Below are positions 53,094 to 64,000 of a stretch of 64,000 bases of DNA, piece after piece. The stretch is from Rhyacophila brunnea (taxonomy: Eukaryota; Arthropoda; Insecta; Trichoptera; Rhyacophilidae). Location: assembly GCA_022495005.1 (NCBI GenBank), contig JAGYXB010001962.1, positions 1,178,001 through 1,242,000 on the forward strand, given 5' to 3'. The stretch's first letter is position 1, and each line of letters begins with the position of its first letter. The notes beneath the pieces are model-generated. The model saw only the letters and a list, made by a program, of their open reading frames with translations, was not told where the DNA came from and did not search any database. A program made the translations under genes and the position numbers.

Positions 53094-53844
53094 GTTGTCT
53101 TAAGCTGGATTCATACTAGACTTACGTGTCGTGTCGTGATGCATCAGAAGCACATCGGACACCTATATTTTGTATGAAGGCGTGCACACTATTCTGACGC
53201 CAGTATTATTCAAAATATAGGCTTCCGTGTGCTTCTGACGCATCAGAGAAAAATATAAAATGCGTAAGAAATAGGGAGACATGGAAAAGGTATACTAACA
53301 TGACTAATTTTATTATAAAATACACCAGAAAAGAGTTATAATAATGTGTGTGAATTTTTACAGAATAATGCATTTGCTTTGATATTATATTTTTTTATTA
53401 TTTCATATTGAATTGTACATATATTATTTAAAATACCATAGAGTACAAGGAAATTGTCAAAAACAAGTCACAAATTACAATATAGGCAGTAAAAAGTTAG
53501 ATAGGTAACGTGCGTCGCATCGAGAAGGCAGTCATATATGTTTGAACGTAGAATATCTAAATATTGTGGTACAGGGTTGAAAAATTAAATAACGGTTGCA
53601 TTCAGTGACTGTATTTCTATATAATATAATAATAAGTATGTAAAATTAACAAATATAAATATAGAAGATGACCGAACGGTAGATGTAAAAGGAGCTGAAT
53701 GATCGAGGATGCTCCATTCCAATCTTCCAAGGCTACCCTGAACTTAAAGTCACGTAAATTCAGTCAAAACACAATATTTATGTGGAATATTCAGTCTTAA
53801 AATATAACTACCCTGAGATATTACTTGTCATAAAAAAAATTCTT

Positions 53845-53900
53845 CATATCCAAACGTAGAATCCCGTGATAAACCCGATTAAGACTGGGTGTAGGCAAAA
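53845..53900 (-). repeat. Inverted partner of 51428-51500
   Basis: On minus, ACACCCAGTCTTAATC and TATCACGGGATTCTACG match the + copy. Directly beside the truncated exon 53930-53992, implying loss of the intervening 2.5 kb in this copy. Confidence 0.6.
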
Positions 53901-53929
53901 CAGAACATGATGAAACAGAGCAGTGACAA

Positions 53930-53992
53930 CTACCAGATGTCGACGGGATCGGTGCAAGAATCTAGACAAAACACTCCTTCAATTGGTCTATT
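53930..53992 (-). pseudogene. Decayed CxxxC exon, minus copy
   Basis: Minus after CTTATTACAG reads NRPIEGVFCLDSCTDPVDIW then TAG. It matches the first 19 codons of exon 48745 (SIDGVFCLDTCTKPTAIC). A small deletion and the stop remove the CRxC half. Confidence 0.5.
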
Positions 53993-54129
53993 CTGTAATA
54001 AGAAATAAGAATAATTAAAATTAGTTGTAACAGAGATGCAACAATAGGTGACAGGTGAAAAACAGATATCTTTCGAATATATTATTATCAAACATGGCAA
54101 GTGTCCGGACTTGATTCAAAAACATTGTA

Positions 54130-54740
54130 ACAACCATAATTAGAATCGAGATTACATATATAATTTAGAAAAACACTTTCTGAGAGAGTATATTATAACC
54201 AATAGAAAAAATCTTTTTTGAAAAAAGTAAGCCACCCCGGCCGGGAATCCAACCCTGCATCTCCACGGGTTTACGCCCCATCCATCGCATTTAACCAATA
54301 TGCTACGGCGTGAGATACTAATTGCGACAAATTTTAACTATTGGTCAATTTTAATACATACTCATCAGCGCTCTTCCAAATCAAGCTACTTTGGCAATCG
54401 ATTTTTGTTTCTTAAATCAAAGTAGGTAACTATTTACTATTACTTCGATTACTAACCGACGTCGTGGAATTTCTCCAATATTTTTTAGATGTAACTACTT
54501 GCACTTGCTAATAATTTATAATAAACTATTTCTTTTATTCAACGAATAATTAACAAGATTTAAGAATATATCATTCTGATTATTGAACATATTATATAAT
54601 TTAGAAAAACACTTTCTGAGAGAGAATAGAAAAAATCTTTTTTGAAATAGTTGATTGAAATAGTTGATTTGAAATAGTTGAATAGTTGATATAATAATTG
54701 ATTATATTCTTTGAATAAAAGAAATAGTTAATTATAGAAT
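54130..54740. repeat. tRNA-bearing repeat, copy 3
   Basis: Same arms and a minus tRNA-like block (54230-54311) as copy 1. Near 54640-54690 GAAATAGTTGAT is repeated three times in tandem. Confidence 0.6.
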
Positions 54741-54768
54741 CTAGATAACTAAAAAATTGAAAAATTAC

Positions 54769-54816
54769 CTGTCCAGTTTGCGCGATTAGACAAGTTTTGC
54801 AAGCAGTCTCTTCAAT
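54769..54816 (-). pseudogene. TGQ exon, minus copy
   Basis: 48 bp, phase 0, between AATTTCAG and GTAATT on minus. Encodes IEETACKTCLIAQTGQ. The exon itself looks intact, but the next exon in order (53992) is broken, so the gene copy is probably dead. Confidence 0.5.
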
Positions 54817-55286
54817 CTGAAATTATAAAATAAAAATATTCTAATAAATCAATGTTGTAAATAATATAATATTTATTAGGGAACACAACATTAATGGGAA
54901 CTGCCCAGCCAGCCCTACCACACCCAACTGGGTGTGATGTAAAAGACTACGGATGTTGAGTGTGGAAAATATGGGATAAACTCACTACAAAATCACAATC
55001 CAAATTAATAAGAGCATAGACCAAAAATACTCAATTTATTTCTACAGTAATAAAATATGTTTGTATTCAATGAATAATTCTCAATATTTAAGAATGTAAT
55101 ATTCTTTTATTGAACATACATAATTTGAAAACACTTGAAAAATATTATATTACTAGTGGAAAAAATCTTTTTGAAAAAATACGACATTTGAGATAAGCAC
55201 CCATGTTCACTGACTATAGGTGCCCTATCTAATTGCGACGAAGGTAACTAGTGTCTTTACAATACTTTCTGAAGCTTCTTAGTTTA

Positions 55287-55651
55287 AGACGGTACTTCAG
55301 AGAAACGGCAAATAATTTTCAACTATATGTGCGACGAAATTTCGGACTGGCTGGCAATCGGAGAGCGAAAGTCGAGCTGTGAACACGTCAATTTGTTTTG
55401 TGAAGGCGACGGGGGAGTTAATTTTTAAATCGTGTAAAGGTGACTAAAAAACGTTACCCATTTACTTGAAAAAGAAAACATGTCAATGAATGTATTATTA
55501 TTATTAGTAATAGAACAATAAACATAACATTAAATGGATGCATGTTGACTTTTTATGACAAATTATGTTTTGTTCTACACGCGTCATTTACATAATCTTC
55601 GAGTCGCGTAGTCACGATCGCTTTAGACCGTGCCCCAGCTGAAGTATAGCC
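55287..55651. repeat. Harbinger-like MITE, family L, inverted copy
   Basis: AGACGGTACTTCAG at the left and CTGAAGTATAGCCT at the right, TTA on both sides. Reverse orientation to 38630-39360. Confidence 0.8.
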
Positions 55652-57110
55652 TTACAGCGCTTTCTAAATTGCGTTTAGAAAACTTTTAGGCAGTCGGCTT
55701 TTGTATTTTTGATTTTTGGTCGATTGAATGTTTGTGATAGTTTGTTGACACTTGATAGCTAACCTCAAAATGGACATTCAGTTGAATACTTTAAGGGGGA
55801 GAGGCATAGAAATTCATTATCAAATTAAAGCTTTAAACATATTTTAATCGATCGATACCTATCTAAATACAATGGGAAAAATAAAATATATTTTTTTATT
55901 TCAAAAAGAAAGCGACAAATTTGAAAAAACGGCTAAAAATAAGGGTTTTACTAAAATAAATATTTATTGTTCCCCAAGTAATTTCTTGAAACAAAATTAT
56001 CGATTTAATGTTGTTTAATAAGTTTTCTTGGAACTAGTGAATCTCTTTTGTCAATTAATTATAGTTTTAATGTTTTTTTTTTTTAATCTAAATCAATCGA
56101 TTTTTACGAAAAATAAAAATGTTCAATTTTCAATAATTGCATCAAGCGAAAACGTGGGCCTGTTCAATATATTTTTCTTACTTTTTAGATATTATATTTA
56201 ACGTATTATTTTAATTTATATTTATTATGTTATTTACTAATTTCAAATTAAATACAGTCGTCAAGGACGTGCTGCCTCTAGCGGCAACAACGTGCGATAC
56301 CGAAATAACTGCCATCTGTATTAGATTCTAGTTCGCATGAATAATAGGTACCTACCTCGTATGTAGATACGTGCGGTTAGTATGCATGCACATGGTAATA
56401 TATTTTATTACGAATGGTCTGAAACAATTTGAGAAATTTATGTTAGCATTTACATTAAGCCGTCTTCTCATTTGTTTACTTGTATATTGATAAAATAAAG
56501 CAAACATTCATCAGTCAATTTCAATACACTGCTAGCAACGTTCCCTCTAATTTTTCTTTTGTGTGTGTGCGGATCATCAACGCATTTGAGCAGTGGCGTA
56601 AATAGGGTTGGTGTCACCCATCAGCCGGTGTGGTAAATTTACACCCCCTCCCCCCCCCACAAACAAACACATACAATTTTTCATTAAAACTTATATTGTT
56701 AAGGTAGGTACCTATTTATTAATTTCAGCGATTTTATATAATAATAACACTAACAACGATAATTTTTGAAGTACCTACTTAAATAAAAAAAATAGGAAAT
56801 AAAGAAAAAAAGCAAAACGCCCGATCTGGTCCCACAAAAGCCAATTTGTTGCATTTAGAAAATTTGCGGCGTCATACTGTCAACGTGAAGATGTTTTTAC
56901 TTCCTTAGATAATTCATAATTATCAGCTTTGTATGAGTAACCAAAATTTTTAATTTTGCTTATGTGTTCCTTTCTTTCATGGCCACTCTTGACTAGTCAT
57001 ATAAATTCGGTTAAAGCACACTTGAGTGCATGGCAACCTCAGTTTGGGTAACTGCTCCTGAGACATTCTCAGTTATAAAAAAGCAATTAGACGAAATAAT
57101 GTTCGCGCTT
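55652..57110. other. Non-coding stretch with repeat remnants
   Basis: No supportable gene. 56545-56700 is the inverted partner of about 27640-27790, including a C-run at 56650-56658. 56830-56900 resembles 39690-39770. Confidence 0.45.
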
Positions 57111-57285
57111 ACGTAGTAGGTAGGTGCAAGTTAATTTTCCTGAATCATCTTATATGAAAAGACATACATATCCTGAAAAACTATTGCGTTTGATATATTA
57201 TATGCATTGAATTCTATTACCATTACTTCAAGTGAATGTGAACGCGAATTTTCGCAAATGAATCTAATTATTACCCCAATAAGCA
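57110..57285 (+). pseudogene. hAT-type transposase C-terminal fragment
   Basis: + frame reads ITITSSECEREFSQMNLIIT, the CERxFSxMN motif of the hAT dimerisation region (KIAA1586/ZBED-type). It then breaks into an unrelated repeat starting AGTGGCGCACCCAGGA with a G-run at 57310-57320. Confidence 0.65.
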
Positions 57286-58382
57286 GTGGCGCACCCAGGA
57301 TTTAATATTGGGGGGGGGGGGCAAAGGAGGAGAATGTAAATTAGTCCCATAGGCTCTTTTTCTTCTTCACAGTGACACGAACAAAAACGCCGACCTTCAG
57401 TTAGTGTTTATGGCAGAGTATGGTTTAACGACATAACTATGCAAATCTAGCCTTGTAGTCAATTCTACTTCTCAATAGCCGTGCGACAATCTCACGACGA
57501 GGTTCAGACAGAATATATAAGTCCCATGGTCCTAAACTATGGAAGAAGCAGGGAAGAAATGGTCGAAAAAGACCATGAACAGGTAACCAGTAGCGTAATC
57601 GTTTAGTAATAGGAAGTAAAATGTATGTTGTTAACCTTTTCTTTGTAAATGTAATAAAATTTTACGTAAAAAATTTCGCCTCCGAAAATCGAGACTGCTT
57701 AAGTGTAATTGGAACGCTGTGACCACAGGCCTCGAAATGTCACATCGCATAGATTCAGCGCGATGTATTTTGGAAATAATTTCCGGGAAATCTCCATTAA
57801 ACTTAGAAAATAAGTTATGGAGAGATTGTTTACGTAAAATTTAGCAAGTACATGCTTCAATAACTTTTATAGCAATAATGGAAGTGTATGAAAATTGGAA
57901 AAGAAAATTGAATATTTATAAATTTATATACTGTATAATTATGAATAAAGAATTTTAATACTAATTTTATCAATACAAGATAGAAGCTAACTACCGTTAT
58001 AAAAATACTGTAAACGCGTACCTATATTTATAGACGCGTAATTATAATTATAGATTTTATTAATGCTATAACTCGCTGACTATAATGAATATTGTAAAAG
58101 TAACAATTGGAAAAACTTAAAATTCTGGTATAAATGGGTTTCTACCCATAAACAATAATAAATCTTAATCGCATCTTGGGTAAATAAAAGAATCAAATAC
58201 TGCAACTAAAAATACAAATTGACGTGTGACCTTGAACTTTAACTGAATTCTGTTCGACTCGAATTTACGGCCCAGCTGTGTTAAGTTGCAAGATAAAAAT
58301 AGATTCAAGGTTACATTCAGATTACTATGTAAAAGTCACTATGCAAGATTAAATAAGTTAGTAACTGCTCGTATATAACACC
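57286..58382. other. Non-coding AT-rich stretch
   Basis: Nothing recognisable beyond the G-run repeat at its left edge. Confidence 0.4.
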
Positions 58383-58961
58383 TTGTTAGGATTAAGCATT
58401 TATATATTTAAGTTGAAATGTTAAGTATAATATTATAGAGTTTCTACGTAATAATATTCGTCCGGAAGGTAAATATCGAATGAGAAAGTTTCTGCGGGAC
58501 CAAACAGTTTTATTAAAACTCAGTAAAATTCTATTGGCCTAAAAAGGCCAAGAGTGGTGGAAAGGACCAGCACGTGGGTGTCAACCTTTCGTTTTGACGT
58601 TTTAAATTTAAAGACTGCCATCCCCTTATCTAGTACACGAATACCTATTCCGATACCTCGTTGAAAGCTAAAAACTTTCCCCTTCGTTTGAACACGAAAC
58701 ATCATATAAAATCAACTATTTTGCTTACGTCATCCTAACGGCGTATTTAAGGGACATGTTCTAGAGGGTGCTTAAAACACCCCTATTGAGTCTTAATTTT
58801 GCGGAAATAAAGTAGAGTAAATTTAACCCGACTAAAGTAGAAGATATCTCTATTAGAAAGTTGTCAGGGACGGGAGATATACGTAAATTTGTCCCGTGAG
58901 AGAAAAATATAGATCTGCTATCCCTTACGGACTATTTCCTGTTAAACCTCTATCCGAAGGG

Positions 58962-58998
58962 TATAAAAGGCGGCCACTTTTTCCGTAAAATCATTAGT
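58962..58998 (+). promoter_or_regulatory. TATA box with initiator-like site
   Basis: TATAAAA (58962-58968) preceded by GGG, then TCATTAGT at about +29 (58991-58998), the spacing of an arthropod TATA/Inr core promoter. No downstream gene is visible. Confidence 0.4.
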
Positions 58999-59106
58999 TT
59001 CTACACTCTTCACCGGCGATCTTCAGCAAGCAGCAGTCCTCACTGCTAAGTTGTGAGACACGGTTCTCAGTACATTCGCGATACAAGTAAGTCCCCTTCG
59101 GCGGGC

Positions 59107-59204
59107 AAAACGTAGCGCGAATATCACGTATCTGTCGGCAGTGACGTATGCCGCTAAAACGTAGCGCGAATATCACGTATCTGCCGGTAGTGACGCACGA
59201 CGCG
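59107..59204 (+). repeat. 49-bp tandem duplication
   Basis: AAAACGTAGCGCGAATATCA...GTATCTG(T/C)CGG(C/T)AGTGACG occurs twice head to tail with a few differences, just downstream of the TATA site. GC-richer than its surroundings. Confidence 0.75.
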
Positions 59205-59336
59205 GAGTAGTTTTATTTTTCATTACTCATCATACGAGGTGACGTAATCGGGATAAATTACGCGATCGGATTTGTTTTATAAAAACAAATTAATAAACTC
59301 AGTTTATAATAATAAATTTTACAAATCTTTTTCGGA

Positions 59337-59530
59337 ATTATAAAATAAATTTTTGAAACTTTATTAAGTAAACATAATTATAAAAACAAATTTTAGTAAA
59401 TAAAATTGTAAACATAAAAAAACAAATTTTAGTAAATAAATTTGTAAACATTAAGCAAACCTTTTGTAAACAAGTTTGTAAACACAAATAAATATTTGTA
59501 GACATACTGTGAACATAAATAAACTTTATA
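59337..59530 (+). repeat. Degenerate AT-rich tandem repeat
   Basis: Variations of AAACAAATTTTAGTAAATAA followed by TTGTAAACAT, with a unit near 31 bp. The 66-codon minus frame across it (59338-59538) is a low-complexity by-product. Confidence 0.6.
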
Positions 59531-60019
59531 AACAACAATAAAATAAATTATATTCTTTTTATAAACCCAATACTGTGTGACTGAAGAATAATTTATATTT
59601 TTCTTACGAAAAAATATTTCATGGAATAAAAATATTCAAAGAATATCTGCGTATACATTCTCCGAGTTAGGTGTGACTTTTTGGAAACTTGTGAAAGATT
59701 TCACAGAGATCCTATAGTGAACAAATAAATAGTTTACTGATACTTTAATGAGATTTAATCATGGGAACAATGACAGTTAACCTTATTGTGAAACCGTGAA
59801 CTCTAGGACCTGAATAAATTCGGCACCACACCAGCTGAGAGTTTTATTTGGGAATTCAAAAGTTGTGATACTACAAAGGAGATCCACCCTCCTAATTCAT
59901 CACTAGTCTCCTCAGTGACGGCCCGGTAGCATTATTGAGCTAGCCGTGAGCCGGGTCATGTCAACAGCCTAATTTATCGTTTATCGGTCTTTGGTCTATT
60001 GCACTCGGTGTACCTACAC

Positions 60020-60427
60020 CATGGTCCCCACATCCTGAAACGGGCCCTCAGGCTAGGATATTTGGCGGGCCTCCTACCTACCGCTAAGATTAAAGGCAGT
60101 GTGAAACACTACATTAACGTTTTTCAAATTGTGTTTTAGTTCAAATTAAGGGTACTTATACAGTGAATTATTGGCGATTTTTAATATATCTACTTTAATA
60201 ATGTAGCTGTCGAGTATCAACACGTAATAATCAAAAAATATATTGCACAATTATATAAGTACTTGAAAATGTTCATGGCCATGAAGTGTAATAGCGCCGC
60301 AGGCGACTTTTTCTACTATTAAAGCTACTTTATGATGTGTTTATCTCACTTATCTGGTCAACCCGACACGCCGGGCCCCCCACAACCCGGCCCCAGACTA
60401 GAGCCCTGTCAGCCCTCCCCAGCCATG
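60020..60427. repeat. hAT-like MITE, family I, copy 3
   Basis: CATGGTCCCCACATCC at the left and CCCCAGCCATG at the right; ACCTACAC and ACCAACAC flank it (8 bp, one mismatch). Contains CAGGCTAGGATATTTGGCGGG. Confidence 0.78.
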
Positions 60428-62114
60428 ACCAACACCACTCCTGAATTCAGTTTGACACCGAGAATTTTTTGACAGTTCATTAGGGATTGGGTTTCCGAAA
60501 TTTTGTTTGTTTTTTTCGTTTTTTTCGAAATTTTTGTGTTAGAAATTAAAATCTAAGAAATTTTTCTAAAAAGGGTGCTGGAGAATTATTACAAATCATT
60601 TTTTTGCCGTGTTTTTATTTGTCTAAGCCCAAAGGTATAGTTTATTGGCTTTCAATTTCAATGTTTAAAATCATTCTGATAATTTTCATGTTTGGGGGAT
60701 GCCAGGGCCCCTCGATCCAGGGCATATCGACTTGGACACTAAAGACGTACCTAGTGCGTAACGATTAGGTGGCCAATCGACATAATTAGCATACTTTTTA
60801 AAAGTGGTAATTAAAAAGCAATTATCTAATCAGCAGTCAATGTGTTAAGTAATTAACATACCTACTTAACATATATTCATCGAAAATAAAATTGACACAA
60901 TGTTTGTAAGTAGCTACATAAAAAAAACATTACTTATAAAATATCTGCAGACTAAATAATGTCAAAATTAATTATAAAATTAATTTGGGATATACCTATT
61001 CAGATTTAAATAATTAGATCAGTCCTTATTTGGTTTTACTTAACCAGTTTCCAATATTTGTATAAGTAATCAGAAGTATTTACCTACCAAAAATAATCTC
61101 GACTGGTATATTTATACCAAGTCACAAATTAAAATTGGCGCAAAATTGCTTGTTTGCGATGGTCCGAGACCACAGAAAAGAAAAAAAAATATTTCTGAGT
61201 TCCCTGTGCAAGCCAATTCAGCCAGCATTGATATATTACTAGGTAGGTACCTGCACGACTGACAGATGCTTTCCAAATAAACCCTGCAGTGTGCCTGCCT
61301 ACATATTATTATTACAAAAAACAACAAAATAAATTATCAACACATTCGACGTACTGTTTTGAGTCCGGTCTATTCTATTCAGATGTTAGGTATATTTTCT
61401 TATGATGAGAATAAATTATTATTGTCAATGTTTTGGGTATATTTAATTATTTTCAAATCACCAAACCGGCTGTCATCTTCGGATTGTTCTAATAATGTAT
61501 TGATAATATTTATATTTTTACTTAGGTAACCTAATCATTATTTTCTAAAAATGTGTTGTAAAATAGTCTATGACGCCATTTTTATGGAGATCATGTGTAT
61601 GGTCTAATGATTCCATTCCTAATTAATTATCTTCATTACTATGAGAATGTCAATAATTCACATATTGTTGTCACATATAAATATCATTACACAATATTAT
61701 AATATGTATATATTTTTTTAATATTACTATAAAATCCAAATTCTAATACAATCCAATCCATTCCAATTAAACTCACATAAGTAATTATTATAAGGTACTA
61801 CCAGGTCGATGGTCCACGTATATTTTTATAATAATCTGACAAAATATAAAAAAGTCCGATTGAAATAAAATGCAAAAATATATATACCATTGTTTAAATA
61901 ATAACTGTAATTATATCATCTGTTTTTAGATTTTTTATTAATATATAATTACAGTGACATCTAGATAAGATGCCTCGAAGATTCATTCAAATTGGATTGT
62001 AATTGGAATTAGATTCTGATATAATTTTGACCTATATGCTTTGTAATTCGGGGAATATGGCTCTATAAAAACGAAACTTTTGATGACATCCCCCTTAATT
62101 CAGAATTACAAAAC
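60428..62114. other. Non-coding stretch
   Basis: No gene. 60733-60852 is the inverted partner of the insertion at 35586-35697 (CCTAGTGCGTAACGATTAGG). Otherwise AT-rich. Confidence 0.4.
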
Positions 62115-62170
62115 CAAACCTAACCTAACCTAACCTAACCTAACCTAACCTAATAATAATAATAATATTA
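62115..62170 (+). repeat. CCTAA telomere-type array and AAT microsatellite
   Basis: About seven perfect CCTAA units followed by (AAT)n. Interstitial insect-telomere-type repeat. Confidence 0.85.
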
Positions 62171-62474
62171 TATTATATCCAATTATAACTAATAAAACCA
62201 TCCGTATTCAATTTACTTTTTTTTCTGTCATGTTGACAGTTTAAGAATTCCATACCCTGGCGAATTCATGTACCCAGCAGAAAATTTACCTAATTCATGA
62301 ATAAGGCAACAGGCTTGACTGTTACATGAATTAGCCAAAATTTTGACCATTTCATGTAATAGTCAATTTCGCACATTCGGTGTAACATATACATCTCAGT
62401 TCAGAATAATAAAAATCAGGAGACAATGAAACTACATGAATATATTATTAAAGAGAGAGACGACAATTTGAATC

Positions 62475-63038
62475 CAGGGATTGCAATACCGAATGAAAAT
62501 GTCATTACCGGTTTTTCGGTAGTTCTTATTGAATACCGGTATTTCTTAAACATTAAAAAAACAGAAGTAGGTGCTTGTCAATAATTAATATAGCTAGTAA
62601 AATCTTTTTAAAACATTACTTTATAGCAAAAACCGACATACCTACATTTATTATGTTGACATTTAAAAATATGTATTGATCATGATAATTGTAGAAGTAG
62701 TGATTGTTTTTACAAATAATTTGAATATATTGATAATTTTTACTAAAGCTCTCAAAAGTTCATCAAGTGCAAATAAGTCCGGCCGCAGGAAAAGCTTCTT
62801 AAATTCAACGTTTGTACAGTCATCAATAATAAAATTATAGAATAATTGAACATTTTCGTTCACTCAATATATTTGCATTTTAGCAGCACATAACGTATAC
62901 CTAATTCATTTTCATAAACGTAAACGAGTGTGCTTTCTTAATAGCGAATATTCCAGTATTTTGGATTTTTAAAACCAGTATTTCGGTATTGATAAATACT
63001 GGAATACCGCTTTTGAAATACCAGTATTGCAATCCTTA
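62475..63038. repeat. hAT-like element, family M, copy 2, perfect TSD
   Basis: CAGGGATTGCAATACCG at the left and CAGTATTGCAATCCTTA at the right; TTTGAATC on both sides exactly. Inverted relative to 42230-42847. Minus frame 62663-62863 is short and unrecognised. Confidence 0.88.
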
Positions 63039-63494
63039 TTTGAATCTGCTTATGGGCGGCACTTTATTGAGATCTTTATGTATCAACCAAGTGGGGGTTC
63101 CACAAGACTTAACAAAATGCTTCCAGGGTTCCATCAACCAAAAACGTTAGATAATCATTATCATATGCCTGTGGCTAGTAAAATAGTATAGTAGGTAGGT
63201 GTAAAATATAAGTATTACCCCTCCCGTTTGGGCTTTTAAACATCTTCTGCAAGCTGGTGCGATTACCTGTAAATATAAAAAATGCAGGTAATGTTATTAT
63301 ATTTTTCGTACCTACGGCTAAAATTAAGGCTCTTTCAACCATTTATATAAGGCAATGACTAGCTAGTAGTTTAACCACTGGGGAATGCCAAAAGAAATGG
63401 CGTATTTCAAAAAAACACTACCTTATTCTTAGGTCAATAATTATTATAAAACAATCATTATTCGTCGGATGTTTATCACACTTAAATGATCAAA

Positions 63495-63954
63495 AACATA
63501 GCTTATAATCAGTATCTTTAAAATTTTCTTCAAATGTGTTAATCTTGCCCATTTTTTGAATAATAAAATGCCCAATTCTTGTCAAATTTGGGATCACAGA
63601 GATTATCAATATAATTTTTTATCGTAAATATTTTACTATAATAATGTCGACATAAATTATACTGATGGTTTTATAAATGCGTTTAAAAATTAATAAATGT
63701 AAAAAATCTTAACACCACTGCACATTTATGTACTGAAATATGACTATATTCTAAATCATTAGAGCGAGAGGTTTAAAAGAATACTATTTTATGTAATAAA
63801 AATACTTTATGCAGTCATCAAATGTTTAAAATAAATACGGATATTAAGGCTTCAAAATTATATACATATATTATCTACAACGTTTAAGGTATGTCCAGGA
63901 TCTTGCTTTGAAAATAGAAAAAAGCTCCATTTTGACCCATGCTGAGCACGTCCG
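63495..63954 (+). repeat. Dispersed repeat, direct copy of 469-905
   Basis: Same order of AT-rich words as the start of the window, with a roughly 30-bp insertion near 63745-63780. Confidence 0.75.
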
Positions 63955-64000
63955 CCCTTGGGACTTACCTAAATGATAATTTATCAAAAAATACCTATGG

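Larger units (their letters stand above)
58383..59972 (+). other. Possible solo LTR or promoter-bearing repeat
   Basis: Starts TGTTAGG and ends GTCAACA, compatible with TG...CA LTR ends, and holds a core promoter and tandem repeats. No target duplication or primer site is found, and no second copy is in the window, so the LTR reading is tentative. Confidence 0.3.

Noticed and set aside
59338..59538. 66-codon minus frame
   Set aside because: AT-rich tandem repeat; Phe/Thr/Lys periodicity follows the DNA repeat.

Overview
This is an AT-rich, intron- and transposon-dominated stretch of an arthropod nuclear genome, almost certainly an insect. The evidence is the interstitial TTAGG/CCTAA repeats (the ancestral insect telomere motif), the frequent GGTACCTAC-type words, Jockey-, RTE- and Gypsy-type retroelements with insect-like proteins, and many MITEs. 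Lepidoptera and Hemiptera both fit; the sequence alone does not decide. There are no rRNA genes, no convincing functional tRNA genes, no CRISPR and nothing bacterial.

Layout. 1-12 kb: MITEs, a truncated RTE-like LINE (5977-6486), and nested DNA-transposon relics, including a PIF/Harbinger derivative (8417-9370) that keeps the starts of both a MADF protein and a transposase. 12.0-16.4 kb: an element bounded by long terminal inverted repeats that holds a Jockey-like LINE (endonuclease, reverse transcriptase) and a retropepsin remnant. 17-27 kb: more hAT and Harbinger MITEs, a TIR element with a spliced-looking, internally duplicated gene fragment (20406-23118), and a foldback with a telomere-like loop. 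28.4-34.6 kb: a complete minus-strand Ty3/Gypsy retrotransposon with identical 317-bp LTRs, a 4-bp target duplication, PBS, PPT, gag and pol. 36-55 kb: dispersed small phase-0 exons of an unrecognised cysteine-rich gene family, in two plus-strand paralogous tails and one decayed minus-strand copy, with introns full of MITEs. 55-64 kb: hAT fragments, a promoter-like and possibly LTR-derived tract near 59 kb, CCTAA repeats and more MITEs.

The most striking observation is that the Gypsy pol polyprotein carries a macro domain of the TARG1/ALC1-like (ADP-ribose hydrolase) type between RNase H and integrase, with the lysine and aspartate used by TARG1 still present. Upstream, gag and pol overlap with an in-phase T TTA AAC slippery site followed by a potential hairpin. 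The element looks very young by its LTRs, but its reading frames carry three single-base deletions and one nonsense codon.

The host-gene content is weak: only the microexon-like cysteine-rich family and one isolated cysteine-rich terminal exon (52318-52539, minus) look like candidate host coding sequence. Everything else with coding character is transposon-derived.
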